Source of the DNA: Spodoptera frugiperda
Lineage: Eukaryota > Arthropoda > Insecta > Lepidoptera > Noctuidae
NCBI RefSeq assembly: GCF_023101765.2
Contig: NC_064226.1
Coordinates: forward strand, 12,593,251 to 12,657,250
Length of the DNA: 64,000 bases
Direction of reading: 5' to 3'
The position numbers were made by a program, and so were the translations under genes. The notes below the pieces were generated by a model that did no database searches, had not been told where the DNA came from, and saw only the letters and a list, made by a program, of their open reading frames with translations. This document shows positions 22,858-34,950 of this stretch, piece after piece; the stretch's first letter is position 1; the number at the start of each line of letters is the position of its first letter.

Positions 22858-24324
22858 TCAGTCCACAATGGAAATCTGCGCGAAGCCGATGAGGCTCTGC
22901 TCGTCCTCGGGCTCGGGCGGCGCCGAGTTGAGGCGGAAGGTGAGCGAGCGCGGCGCGGTGGCGCCGGCCGCCGGGAACAGGAAGTCGTCCACCAGCCGCT
23001 GCAGCTGGCGCGCCGTCACGTCGGCGTCGCGCGCGTCCAGCAGCCCCGCGCCCACCAGCTCCGTGGCGATGCCGTCCGCAGAGTCCTTGCCCGCCGCGAA
23101 CTCGAAGCGAATGTCGTTGAGTTCGTTTCGCGCGTTGCGCATGCGCAGCACGAGGTTGATGAGTGGCGCCTGTCGCGCGTCGGGTGCGCCGGCCGAGCCG
23201 ATGGTGAAGGCGGCGCGGTCGTCGTCGCTGTCCGAGCTGTCGGCGCGCTCCAGCGTGTTCATGGGCCGGTCCCGCGCCGCGTCGTCCTCGTCGTCGTCCT
23301 CCTCCTCGCTCTCCCACACCCACTCTCCGGTCTCCATGCGATGCAGACGCCCCGACGCGCCGGGCTGCCTTCGACTGGCCTTGTGTACACGTGTCTCCAT
23401 GCTGGGTCCGATTGTCACCAGAGTGGACACTAGATACTTGCGATCGCGCGCCTTCTTAAAGAACGAGTGCTTTAACAGTTCGGTAGCCGTCGGTCGTTTT
23501 GCAGGGTCTTTCTGCAGACACTCGAATATCATTTTCCTGAACGTTTTACCGTACGCCTTGTACTGGTCCTTCTCTTCGGCGCCAGTGTCGAGCGTGGGCG
23601 GATCGTTTTGTAGGGTAAGCATGAGTACCTTCATGGGCGGATACTTGTGATATGGTGCAGTGCCAGTAGCCATTTCTATAGCTGTAATTCCGAATGACCA
23701 AATATCGGCTTTGAAATCATAGCCGTGGTTTTGCTCCATCACTTCAGGCGCCATCCAGCACGGCGTGCCTACGAACGTGTGCCTAACCTTTTGTCGTGAG
23801 AGATCCCGGCCGGTTGCAAGCCACGCAGATACACCAAAATCTGCGATCTGGACGATACCGTCATCACCAAGTAAAATGTTACCAGCTTTAATATCTCTGT
23901 GTATCTGTCCATTCTGGTGGAAGTACTCTAGTCCCTTAAGCACTTCTTTGAGTACGGTGGCGATGGTGGCCTCGTCGAAGACACCATGTTTGCAGTTAGA
24001 TATCCTCATTTTATGTTTGATAATGTCGAGCAAGCTGCCGCCCTCGAGCAGTCGGAGCACGAGCCACAGCTCCTCTTTAACCACGAAGCTGGTGTAGTAG
24101 GTGACGACGTTCTCGTGGTTGCAGCTGGACATGGCTTGGATCTCCTTGAGGAGCTCGTCCATGGACGTGTTCCACTTCTCGAGGTTGATGCGCTTGATGG
24201 CGCACTTCTCGTTGCGCGGGCGGCAGTAGGCGGCGTGCACTACGGCGGTGGCGCCGACGCCGATGACGTCCAGGAGCTCGTAGTCGTCCTGGCTGTTGGG
24301 CCACGTGTGCCCGGAGCCCGCCAT
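22858..24324 (-). CDS. fray: SPAK/OSR1-family Ser/Thr kinase, Frayed orthologue, intronless
   Basis: Germinal-centre kinase that, in known animals, is activated by WNK kinases and phosphorylates cation-chloride cotransporters; it acts in the cytosol. The 488-aa product has a Gly-rich loop GVGATAVV (22-29), catalytic Lys in CAIK (44), HRDIKAGN (142-149), DFG (162-164), and the activation loop VRHTFVGTPCWMAPE with the WNK-target Thr at 183. An acidic Glu/Asp linker follows, then a C-terminal CCT-type docking domain (about 390-488). All catalytic residues are present. The whole protein is one uninterrupted exon, although vertebrate OXSR1/STK39 genes have many introns, so an old retrocopy origin is possible. 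The C-terminal third is far more GC-rich than the kinase part. The start lies 115 bp after the NUDT19 stop. CATTAG just upstream could be an acceptor for a distant 5' UTR exon. Confidence 0.95.
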   Translation of the reverse strand: MAGSGHTWPNSQDDYELLDVIGVGATAVVHAAYCRPRNEKCAIKRINLEKWNTSMDELLKEIQAMSSCNHENVVTYYTSFVVKEELWLVLRLLEGGSLLDIIKHKMRISNCKHGVFDEATIATVLKEVLKGLEYFHQNGQIHRDIKAGNILLGDDGIVQIADFGVSAWLATGRDLSRQKVRHTFVGTPCWMAPEVMEQNHGYDFKADIWSFGITAIEMATGTAPYHKYPPMKVLMLTLQNDPPTLDTGAEEKDQYKAYGKTFRKMIFECLQKDPAKRPTATELLKHSFFKKARDRKYLVSTLVTIGPSMETRVHKASRRQPGASGRLHRMETGEWVWESEEEDDDEDDAARDRPMNTLERADSSDSDDDRAAFTIGSAGAPDARQAPLINLVLRMRNARNELNDIRFEFAAGKDSADGIATELVGAGLLDARDADVTARQLQRLVDDFLFPAAGATAPRSLTFRLNSAPPEPEDEQSLIGFAQISIVD

Positions 24325-24439
24325 TGTTACTGTCTAATGTACCTACACCTTGTGATTTAGCACTAGAACCAATACCTGTTCTTATTATATTGCTAATAAG
24401 GCCAAGTTTAAGGCATGAACTGGAATTACAAATTGTATT

Positions 24440-26663
24440 TTAAGCTGTAGTAAAACCTTTATAGGCTTTGTTCTCCATTTCAATGTGATGTTCTGGTTTG
24501 TAATTCTGAATAACTAAGCATCTACTGTTTTTCTTAGATTCAATTCTATGAACTGATTTAGAAGATTCTCTTAACTCTAATATAGTTTGGTCTATATATT
24601 TAGTTGTATTGTCGTTGTAGTCTACACTTGAAGGGTATAAGTCATCACCTGTGGAGGAAAACAAACTGTAAGTATGGAGTGGTATTAATAAAATAAGCAA
24701 GAGCCAAATGAAGAAATATTTACCAGGTAATGCAAACAATACGCCATCCTTAGCTTTTACAACAAATGGATATGACAAGTGAGTACCATGACCACTCCTC
24801 TCACAGGCAAATGTGATTAGCTCTTCAATATCCTTCACATGGGACAGTCGGAGCAATTCATAAACCTGTGGCGGTTGCAATTTCCTTTCACTATTTAAAA
24901 CTTCTTGAGGAGGGAGCCACTGAAAACAATACAGATACATTAATTAGCATTATATGTAAAATTTTGAAGAATACAGTTGTACTGGCATTCATTAATTAGT
25001 TTTACACATGCAAGACAGAATGTTAATGAAGTCTGACGTTAGACAATCAATTACAGACTAATGACAGAAGATTGAAACAAATAAAGAGATAAATAATCTA
25101 TTACGTATTTACCTCTACTTCAACCACTTCGGAGGAGCTCCTAAGATATTCAGGTTTATTTTTTATTGCAGCAATGAAGAATGCAGTGTCAAACCTCTTG
25201 GGGAGTGTGATGGGAGTGAGCCAGTTGCTCCAATAGTACAAGGACCAAATATCCGGGTAGCACTGGTGCTCTTCACACAGGGTGATCAAGTCCTCAGGGT
25301 TTTTGCTTACCTGAAAACATAGTCATTTAAGTTGGTGAAAAGTGTCAGTAAGTAATGCATGGATTACTAGGAAAACCAAGAGCAATATTTCATGAATATC
25401 TTGTAATATCTCACCCGATTTTGCCAATGTTTTAGATCAACACCTTCTATGACATTTGCATATAGATTATCATCTCTACTCTCCTTCCTATCCCGACTGC
25501 AGATCAAGAGACCCAGTTCCTCAAATGTTTCTCTAATTGCCGTTATTCTCAGCTGTAGATGTCTATAACAATTAAAATATTTCATGTTTTACATACATAG
25601 TCACCAACATTGGCCATACAATCAAATATACTGGGGTCTATAGCTTTTCATCAAAGTATTTGTATTGTCAATATGATAAATTGGCCATAATAGAACATAA
25701 TACTATGAGAAATGTATTGGAGGCCAATGTGTTTAGCAAGTACATGAGTATGAGTAAATGACTATATATTTATTATGTTGTATCTATGTGTATGTTGGTA
25801 CATTGAGAGTTGGCTCAATTAGGAATCAAATGTCTTGTCTTTATTTAATTGTGGTTTGTTCTGCTTGTGGTTTGTACAGCATAAAAATATATTTGAAGGC
25901 TACAATCGAGGCAGAACGATGATACAAGAAATAAGATCTATCAACTATTAAGATTTTTCCATTATACTATACAATGACAACTAATTTGGAGCATTTTATA
26001 TCTAAATACAGTAATCCAAACAGCCAAATGTTCAAATTTTAGTTTTAATTATATAGCTCATTTTGCATAACCAGTATCTAATTAATGCATAAATTATGTA
26101 CAAAAGAATATAAAAACAACTGTTAGAAAGTATGAATTCTATTAGAGATAGTGTAATAAGTCAGCAGCTAGCAGTATGCAATGTAAACAAGAGTTAGGTA
26201 ACATACATAAAAATGATTGCAGCAGCACTTCACTTGGTACTAAATATAATGTGATACACAAGTGTACAAGCATTAATGTTTACTGTCGTTATCACTTGTA
26301 TGTGACTGACGAAAACGTCAGCCGAGATGTCAAGGTCCACAAATTTTACCTTTGTATGGGATTGTTTTTGAAGATCTCCGAAGTTATGGTGTTGGGGCGG
26401 TGAAATACTTCGAAATCTTTATTCGAGTAGCCGAAGGACCTGAACAAGTCCCACCAGCGGCTGCTTCCGTCCACGGACTCGGTGACTCCGCCGGGAAACA
26501 CCACGCTGTTGGCAAACGTACCCTTACTCGTTCGAGTCTGTAACAATATGTCGTAATTAACATTGCCACGATCTTCAGCGCGCGATAACACTTCGCTATT
26601 CCGCTTTGTGAGCACTATTAACGAAGCAGAGTCACGCCAACTTTTTCCAATAATATTTTTCAT
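24440..26663 (-). CDS. NUDT19: Nudix hydrolase of the NUDT19 type, 5 exons
   Basis: NUDT19 proteins hydrolyse CoA and related nucleotide diphosphates, often in peroxisomes or mitochondria. Exons on the minus strand: 26663-26350, 25562-25415, 25310-25113, 24919-24724, 24648-24440; phases agree and give 354 aa. The Nudix box is split, as in NUDT19: FPGG at 56-59, then an insertion of about 50 residues, then RETFEELG at 115-122. The conserved WSNWLTP and LPKRFDT blocks follow. The last intron is only 75 bp, a multiple of three with no stop, so retention would add 25 hydrophobic residues in frame. The C-terminus (GFTTA) is not a recognisable peroxisomal signal. No AATAAA lies between this stop and the fray start. 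Confidence 0.9.
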
Positions 26664-28500
26664 GACTGATTTTCAAGTGACAAACAGCTAGCAAGAAAGT
26701 TTAAAATACAAGGTCGACTTACGCGTTCTACGTTACGAGGAAACTATGAATGATAATCAAGTTGTTGTCTCTTATCGGCTGTGATAAATTGTTTTGCGAC
26801 AGCACAAAATGGAATTATAAATACAAAAATAGCACAAAATTGACATTCACCGCAATCACATTTTTTTTCTGTGTCAGACCAAAATCTAGTGTTGCTATTT
26901 CATTTAAGTAATATCATAATATTTTAAATATTCGAAATTATGTTTTATTATATACATTCATTAATAAAAGTTGGTTTTCAAGTTTCGTATTCGTTTTATT
27001 TCGTATTTCGATATTTGTTTTATCAGATCACAGACAAACAATCATATATCCAGCTTAATATTTGTATTGTATTTTCAGAATCTTACTAATACTTTTATTT
27101 ATAAGTTTTGAATAAGAATCGATTTATACAGATTTAGTTTTATATTCAGAATCGAGTTGTTGGCATCACTGTAGATCGTGGAACGTCACTACCAGTTGCT
27201 AGTTTTTTATCGAATTTGGATATAAGGCTTTTGAGTATATAACTACGTTCCTTTTAATTTAATATTTTATAAATGAAATATTCTTAACCAAATAAATAAC
27301 AGTAGAAGCGATTAGTAAGAGATAACGATTTTTTAATAATGTCGCTTGTCAACGTTATTACCCTGCGAGTAAAATAAAAATCGTGGCTGAGATGCACGAA
27401 GTGCTTCGTATGACGAACTGCCTGCATCGCTTGAACACCTAAGCATATCTTGTAATAATGATCAAGTTCTTTTATTAAAATTACTAGCTTTCCGATCATT
27501 TTAGTTTCTAGAACAGAGGCAGTAATCTTTTAGGACATGTGATTGTTGCCAATATAGCATTGTGTAGGTAGGTATGTATATGTTTACTTTAATTTCCTTC
27601 CTCCTTTTTTATTATTATTTTCATTATATACTTTCCTATTGCCTTTCCATTCTATTTCTATTAATATTTTAGTTTTAAACATAGGAAATCACCAGTTAAG
27701 ATTTCATTTTCGATGATTCATTTTCCTTCCTCGGAGGTAGATGACGTCAGGTGGAAAACTTCCAGGGCTGCGAAGAACCGCAAAGGTTACCCTGGCTTCG
27801 TTTGAGATTTGCCTTATAGTGGGACGATCATGGCTGAAATCTAAATCTACAGGTAACTTCGTTAAATTTAAACAATTTGAGGATAACACAATAAAATGTT
27901 CTGTGCGGGAATCGGAACCGCGACACATTGCGTAGCAGCATATGATATATTTACCGAGCTAATTCATCTAACTGTGTAGGTACTACTTATAAAAAGCTAA
28001 GTATGTGTACTTTGTTAAACATAATTATTAAGGGCCGGCAAAACTACAGTTTATTTACTTGTAGGTTAATGTGCATATTGTGTCTGTTCCCCCATTAAGG
28101 AAAACATAAGCGTGATGTTATGTCATAATGTCATGTATCGTTGGCTAACGATAATGACACCTTATCAATACCTGCCATCGAAATGACTTAACTTGGAAAT
28201 GGGTCACGCTCTAGTTTAGTAAATTAACTAAGTTTAAATGTTGATTTTCGATAAAAATATTAGTAGTAGTTAGGTAATGTACCTAAATAGAGGAGGCAAT
28301 AAAATCAGGAACATTACAAGTTTCACAAATATTACACTGGTTAACGTTTATTTTCTGTACCTAGGTCGCAGCCTAGGTATTATGTACTGTTATAGTGGTG
28401 GGTAAAGAAGGTAATCAATGGTTTTATAGTGGGTTCTGTTCGTATATGTCTTAAAAAACTACTTATAACACTAAAAGTACGGTATTTTTTGAGGGGGAAA
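26664..28500. other. Intergenic upstream of NUDT19, no gene seen
   Basis: AT-rich, no coding signal. The first few hundred bases hold the NUDT19 promoter; no TATA box is evident. A short SINE-head fragment with the reversed B-box-like phrase GGGAATCGGAACC lies at about 27895-27945. Confidence 0.5.
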
Positions 28501-28504
28501 ATCC

Positions 28505-28690
28505 AATGACTGTACGGTTGGTGCGGTGGCTGGGCAATTGGCTGCCGCGGGTTCCATTCCCGCACAAAACAACTCTTTGTGTGATCCTCAAATTGTTGTC
28601 GGGTCTGCGTGTCATGTGTATGTGAACTTGTATGTTTGTAAACGTACCCACGATACAGGAGTAAATCTTATTGTGGGGCAACGTTTTTTT
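28505..28690 (+). repeat. tRNA-derived SINE
   Basis: The head at 28511-28570 resembles a tRNA gene with internal Pol III boxes: A-box-like TGGTGCGGTGGCTGG and B-box-like GGGTTCCATTCCC. The body includes GTTTGTAAACGTACCCACG and ends near TGTGGGGCAACG. Related fragments lie at 15030, 27895 and 39478. Confidence 0.6.
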
Positions 28691-29104
28691 AAAAGAAAAT
28701 ATGTTTCTACACCAAAAACAGATTATATTTTGTAGAAGAAAATGCATTCAACGCTTGCATCAAACTGAATAGGTACCTACTTAATATTGAAGAGGAAATT
28801 TTAAAAGAAGCCTGAAAACTTTTAAACGGAAGCTCTCGGGCTGTCAGCTTAAAGCTGAGATAAAATAGGGTTTTCTTTAATAATAATACGAGTGAAAAGC
28901 TTTGGAAAAATTGTGAAAGGAATTACTTACAGTTTTATTTAGCTATGGAAGTGAAGCTTTGTGTTATTTTAAAGTGCGACAGCTCTTTCTACGTCTTCTG
29001 TGCTTTTGTTACATAGAAAAGGGTTTTTTGTTCCCAAAAGGGCAGGCAGGGATGTAATCAGTATATAGTTAAAGGAGTATTTATTTATATTATATTAATA
29101 AGAG

Positions 29105-29200
29105 TATTTATTTTATGTCATGGTATTGGCGTTTCGGGTGTCCATTGCTATCCGTCCATAAGGTGATCCGTCTGTTAATTTACCGGTTATATCATAAAAA
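29105..29200 (-). repeat. Repeat family C, partial copy 2
   Basis: The minus strand carries the ACGGATCACCTTATGGACGG-like start of family C plus the following TGGACACCCGAAACGCC block. It is cut after about 95 bp. Confidence 0.55.
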
Positions 29201-29422
29201 AGAGAAGCCTATTATAATCTCTACGTTTGATAGGCGATCAGGTTCATCAGACAGCGTTACTGTTTGGTCACTGTTAGCCTATGATCAGATGGCCGATATG
29301 ATCAGGCCGTCTAGGACGCGTAGGCTATAGACTGAATAAAATGCATGTAGTTGTTGCACGCGTAATCAAAAAGCGCGCTTAACGCTTGCCATGTGAACAC
29401 GGGCTTAAAAGTGCAGTCCCAT

Positions 29423-29562
29423 TTTTAAGGGGCCAAAATTATCCAATGACTTCTCTCGCCAGGCCAAGGCGAGAGGGAGTGTCAGACTCTTACTGACTAA
29501 AAACCACCCTGTTCCTACTTCTGCTTGTTGAGCCGGTGGCCCTGGTAAACCCGAAGTGCAGT
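29423..29562 (-). repeat. Repeat family A, copy 2
   Basis: Shows the shared GAGAGGGAGTGTCAGACTCT and TACTGACTAAAAACCACC blocks of family A in reverse orientation. The distal end diverges. Confidence 0.7.
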
Positions 29563-29821
29563 CCCTTAGTTTTCTCTTACAAGACAAATGTGTTACAATA
29601 ATGGCTTATACATAATAATATATCGGTTCGCAGGATCACAATATATGTATAAGGACGTGTGAGTCGCGCCTAACCAGCCGTGTGCTTTCATTCAATATGA
29701 CAGTGAACGCGAATGGGATTTTCAGGAGAATAACCACATGACATTAGATACAACAAAATGTATCAAAAAGCTGTGTATTTTCTCTGAGTCAATGGGTAAA
29801 GATTTGTATCGTCACGTCTTT

Positions 29822-30056
29822 TATGCATGGCACATAATGCCACTGTACAATGTACACTCACTTTTCACCATTTGTATTATAAATACCATGTAAGTGAGCC
29901 TATTGCCATATACTGGGCACAATTTCAGACTACTGAGAAATTTTCGAAAAACCGAAAAAAGCCCAGTAATACTTCGCCCGACCCGGGAATTGAACCTGAG
30001 ACTCCTTGCCCGGCAGTTGCACTTAACCAAGTTGACCACTCGACCAACGAGGCAGT
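29822..30056 (-). repeat. SINE family B, copy 2
   Basis: Body as in copy 3 (32222), with a tRNA-like head at the right end. Its reversed B box GGAATTGAACC is at 29988-29998, followed by GAGACTCCTTGCCCGGCAGT. A minus-strand SINE. Confidence 0.7.
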
Positions 30057-30111
30057 CGGTATAAGTAGTATTTTTTAGAGAATATAATCCATAGTCTTTT
30101 GCCTTATACTT

Positions 30112-30585
30112 ACACTAGCTTTTGCCCGCGACTTCGTCCGCGTGGTTGGTGGTCAAAATTAAAACGCCTTCTACCCTTTTTATTCGCTATAAGCCTATGT
30201 TCTTTCGTTCCCCATTAAGTGTCTAAATACAAAGTTTCACTGTTACAACTTTAAAAATGACGAATTTTCACATTCATCCCCTATTTTTACCAACTCTCCC
30301 CTATGTTACAGCTTTAAAAATGGCGAATTTCCATATGATCATTCATCCCCTATTTTTACCCACTCTCCCCTATGTTACAGCTTTAAAAATGGCTAATTTC
30401 CATATGACCATTCATCCCCTATTTACCCACTCTCCTATTTTTTTGCAATAAAAAGTAGTCTATGTTGTTTATTCTATCTCTGCACCAAATTTTATCAAAA
30501 ATGTTCGGTTTACTGGTTTAGGCGTAACGGCGTAAGCGTAACAGACAGACAGACAGAGTTACTTTCGCATTTATAATATTAAATA
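30112..30585 (+). repeat. LINE-tail-like repeat with an internal 69-bp tandem array
   Basis: Begins TAGCTTTTGCCCGCGACTTC and ends TTTCGCATTTATAATATTAA, the usual borders of this lepidopteran repeat. Inside, 30241-30440 is nearly three copies of a 63-69 bp unit (GTTACAGCTTTAAAAATGG recurs at 30305 and 30374). Confidence 0.6.
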
Positions 30586-31029
30586 TGAGCCGCGCGGGTA
30601 CCTTACTCATAGATCTAAACACCCCTCTCCCGCACGCGCACCCCTGGCCTTGGCGACGTCCACTTCGCAACGGGCCGTGCAGCAGAAATCCTAATATTTT
30701 AATTTGACCACAACTTCAAAACCAAACGTCCAAATTTAATCATTCAAAGACCAAATATTATCAACATAAACTGTACTTATTGATGAAATAATTTATTTTG
30801 ATAAGGATTAATAGCATGAGTAAAATAAACGCGTTTAAATGTAGTACAAAAAAAAAACAAGATTTTTAAATAAAAATGTGGTTGTTGTGCCTCACTCGAC
30901 ATAGATAGGTATAGTGTGTCGCGGACTTTTTTGTAGATATTTATAAGATCTACAATTAATTATAACATTTTATGGTTCTATCTTTTGTAGTTTAGGCAGC
31001 GTACGCAAAATAAGTAACTTCTTTGGTTG

Positions 31030-31215
31030 ATTTTTTCAGTTTGTGTCCGAAAAATCCAAATATCTCACGGAACCCTATTTTTTTCCAAAATAAAATATAG
31101 CCTATGTTACTCGTGGATAATGTAGCTTTCGAATGGTGAAAGAATTTTTAAAATCGGTCCAGTAGTTTTTGAGCCTATTCGTTACAACCAAACAAACAAA
31201 CAAAGTTTTCCTCTT
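31030..31215 (+). repeat. Retroelement-tail repeat
   Basis: Wording such as AAAATCGGTCCAGTAGTTTT and CAAACAAACAAACAAAG near a TATAATATTTAATTAG end marks it as another old 3' tail of a lepidopteran LINE family. Confidence 0.5.
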
Positions 31216-32084
31216 TATAATATTTAATTAGTGTAGATTAGTCATGAAAAATAAGATACTTGTAGATCTATCTCAAAATATCTACTATCTTATAAATAGA
31301 AACATGACAAATGTCGATCTTGATAGTACATTGGCTATGTCAGTTCATCAATCAGCTGGAATTGGGTTCCCAATGTTACAGCGGGTGACCAAGCGAGAGG
31401 AGAATTCCAATCACGACCTGTAATTGACAATTTGCAAATAGGAAGGTCCAATTAGAATACCTAGGGACCTACACTTGAGGAACTTAATACATGTGAGTAG
31501 TAACCGTTTACCTATATGTTTAATTCAGTTATAATAGATAGATCAGATACCTTAGTGGTATTTAGTACTTCGTAATAGTTTTGTTACCAAACCTTTTGAA
31601 ATACCAATTGAAACTTCTCCTAGGCGCAATCCGGGAATTAGGTAGATGACTAATTTTTATTGTAGATTATTCTAAAATATTAGACACGTACTTTTAGGGT
31701 TCCGTAACCAAATACAATCCAAAAAACGAAACCCTTATAGATTCGCCATGTCTGTCTGTTCGTCTGCCTGTATGTCACAGCCATTTATTTATTTTCTAAC
31801 GGGAACAAATACTTTCGCAGATAATTATATCCATTTGTAGTATCGCGTGACGTCATATCTTCAGATAGGTTATATACATAGAAATGACGTATTTGCTTCT
31901 ACTCCTAAACATTGATTCGTTTTATCTAAGTATTGTTATCTTATATGACAAAATAAAAAAAATACGTGTCTAATATTATTTCATTACCTAACCGACGGAC
32001 TAAATAGATTTTTAATTTTCACACCCCGTCATCATCCCTATTGTAATCGAAACGTTTTATTTGGGACTCCCAGTTGATCAATGT

Positions 32085-32200
32085 TTCTTATCAGCCGAAA
32101 TACGTCCACAGCTGAACAAAGATATCCCTCTTGAGAAGGGTGTTTGCTATAATCTCCACACTTGGCCAAGAGTGGCTTATGGATCACATTTGGTTCCAAT
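32085..32200 (+). repeat. Short dispersed repeat fragment
   Basis: TACGTCCACAGCTGAACAAA followed by GTTTGCTATAATCTCCACAC resembles a common lepidopteran LINE-derived repeat (the CGTCCACTGCTGGACATA type). No open frame. Confidence 0.4.
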
Positions 32201-32221
32201 TATCCAACGACTCAATATATC

Positions 32222-32513
32222 TATACACACACACACAACGTCACGCCTTTTATCCCCGAAGGGGTAGGCAGAGGTGCACATTACGGCACGTAATGCCGCT
32301 ATACAATGTACATCCACTTTTCACCATTTTGTGTTAAAGTCCCATGTAATAGGGGGTGAGCCTATTGCCATATCCTGGACACAATTCCAGACTCCGTGCT
32401 ACCACTGAGAAATTTTTCGAAAATCCGAAAAAAGCCCAGTAATACTTTGCCCGACCCGGGAATCGAACCCGAGACCCCTTGTTCGGCAGTCGCACTTGCG
32501 ACCACTCGACATA
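32222..32513 (-). repeat. SINE family B, copy 3, most complete
   Basis: On the minus strand the tRNA-like head comes first (GAGTGGTCGCAAGTGCGACT), then the B box GGTTCGATTCC (plus 32459-32469), a body of about 200 bp, and a 3' end at GGGGATAAAAGGCGTGACG followed by a GT microsatellite. This is a tRNA-derived SINE with an internal Pol III promoter. Other copies: 17785, 29822, 42222. Confidence 0.8.
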
Positions 32514-32519
32514 TCCATA

Positions 32520-34525
32520 CAAACAATATAAAAATTGTTACAAATGCACGTCATTTGTAATTTTACAGATTTACAGTCACGCTTTTTATCCGATGGTAGG
32601 TAAACAAAAACAGAACACATTTTTGGCCATTCCGTTATTCCATTAGGCTTGTGTCTGTATACCATAAGCCGAAAATCCGTTCGTTATCCTGGTAGCTGGT
32701 ATCCAGGAATTCGGAATATTTCAGAAAATGCGAGCAGCGGTCATTATTTTATACAATTATCGAAGCTTTAAATTATAAAAAAATACGACTATCAATTTTG
32801 CAATTTCATGGTTAACAATTCCTTTTAATAAAATGCTCCAATAATTTCATATTCAATAATGATGAATTGGAAAACAACATCAAAGGGAAATGCAACGCTT
32901 TGTTCACAGAAAATATTATACCCTCAGTTATGCGGTCACTCATTTACATTTTAATGAGTATAATATGAGTAAATACTCATAAATGGATCGGTATTCAAAT
33001 TGTTACTCCATTTATTTAGCTATAAAGTTCAAATTCGCTTCGTGATACAAACGTCCTATCATGAGCAGATTATATGCCATATTTCTGTATTCATGGTATG
33101 AAAGGATTTTATTGATGTTTAAAATATGGCTGTATGCAGGTAATTTCAATTTAATTCAGGTTTCTATGTTATGTGAGGTCGTTGCTGGCATTCAATCTTT
33201 ATTATTTTTCCGTGTAAAGTAATCTGTAAGGACATTGTACGTAGTAGGTGCAAATGAGGAAAATATGTGATTGGAAAATTTTAATTATTACCTCTTTACT
33301 GTTTCCTCAATAAATCTCACCATGAGCAAGTCAAAGGTTTTGTGTGTAACTCCTTACATCGCTCTCAATTTAATGCTGTGTCCACATCAGTTTGGCACAT
33401 GTTAATGGTGAGGACACACCATACCGAGCATCCACCCAAAAACTTCTCTCAAATCAACAGTGCAAAGTAGAAAGAATACAAGACTAAGTGAACAATGCCA
33501 ACTTTTATGTTATAGAATACCATCAGTTACATTTCAATAACTCAATATCCATTTCAAACGTACGTAAATGAATAAAAAAGTTGTAGCAATGTATTTTCTA
33601 GCTCGCGAATGAGCGAAACGTAACGCACGATAGGTATGTAAGAAGAACTATTTTAATAACAGCTTCTATCTGCGAACAGTACCAACGTAAAATATTTTTT
33701 AATATCCACGAGTATTTTCTGCGCACAATACTTAAAAGGGAAAAAGCTAAGCACTGAAATACTTTTCATTCGGTTCATTCATGAACATTTTAAAATTAAT
33801 TTCAATACAACGAACGGCAAAAGAAAGCAAACAGATTAAAAATTCAGAATTTTTATTTTTTCGCGTCATTTCACAATGGCGTACAAATTTGCTGGCTCAT
33901 ATTTTTCTACACATGTGTATAAAAGCCTTTTGGCGCCTTTGTCCCGCTTCCACAAAGTCAGTGTGAATCGAAAATTATCCCTTTGACTAGCCTCAGTGGT
34001 TGGGTTCTACAAGATGTTTCATAATTTTTGAGAACGTATTTTCACTACATATGGCGGTCGAATGCCATTTAAAAGTTAGTTCTTCCAATTAACTGAAGGG
34101 ATTGATATAGCCTATCTAGCCTACTATACTACCCAAACTCCCAGATATTTATAGAGTTTCTGTGTGGGCTTATAGTTTATATTACATTGAGTCTCTACAA
34201 ATAAACTCACCGAAGACTTTGTCGAGAAACTGTTGACTTGTAAAGTGTCTTAAAGTCCTAAACGACGACCACAAACTAGCCCCCTACAAGGATCTGGAGG
34301 CGTGTAAATAAGGCTTAATAGTGTAGTATTAGCCGCAAACGACAGGCTCGACAAGTGTTAGGCTATTATTAGCCGGCAGACGAGAGTTCGAGACCACACG
34401 GATATCTAATTACAAAATCAACTGCGAGACTCAATCTATTCCCAACAATGGGAAAGTTGAACGTCGATCGTCGTCCTTGGAGATTGTCGCCTGGCGACGC
34501 AAACGTAGTACGTACCTTTGTTAAA
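32520..34525. other. Intergenic, no gene seen
   Basis: No coding signal and no repeat recognised. One perfect E2F consensus, TTTGGCGC, lies at 33928-33935. Confidence 0.45.
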
Positions 34526-34529
34526 GTTA

Positions 34530-34950
34530 TGTGCTCAAGATATCGGTAACGCTAAAAGGTCCAGGAGCTAACAAAAGGGTGCATAATGGCACGGTCATCA
34601 TCGTATCTTTATCGCCGCTACGTTTATGGAGGCTGGCACTAACGCGCTGGTCGCACCCGCACCTCGGAGACATACAGCCGCAGATATTGCCCAATACATG
34701 TGGAGCACCCTCCGAGAAACAATGCAATGTTACGCGCGCGGCCATTATAGAACTAATAGCGGAAGCAATAAGGGTGGTAATGGCGTTCGGGTGGGCCTGC
34801 ATTTGTTTGGATCGTGCGCGCAACAAGTGCGGCGCAGGTGGAGGGCGGCGGGGGATGCTCATTGATCAGGCGGCGCCTGTTGCTCGACCTGATACCCCCG
34901 CCCCCCACTGACCTGCCCCCCCCTTTCGGTGGGCTCGACGTGTGTAATCA
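34530..34950. promoter_or_regulatory. GC-rich island with three Pho/YY1-type motifs
   Basis: A GC-rich, CpG-containing block in AT-rich surroundings. It contains GCCATTAT at 34741-34748, its complement at 34583-34590, and GCCATTAC (complement) at 34777-34784. These match the Drosophila Pho core GCCATNNY. No repeat copy is seen elsewhere in the window. A Polycomb-response or enhancer role is inference. Confidence 0.3.

Noticed and set aside
22868..23650. 260-codon plus-strand open frame opposite fray
   Set aside because: Antisense shadow of the GC-rich fray C-terminal half; low-complexity Ser/Arg composition.
34531..34911. 126-codon open frame in the GC-rich island
   Set aside because: Frames stay open on both strands because of composition; no coding pattern or splice sites.
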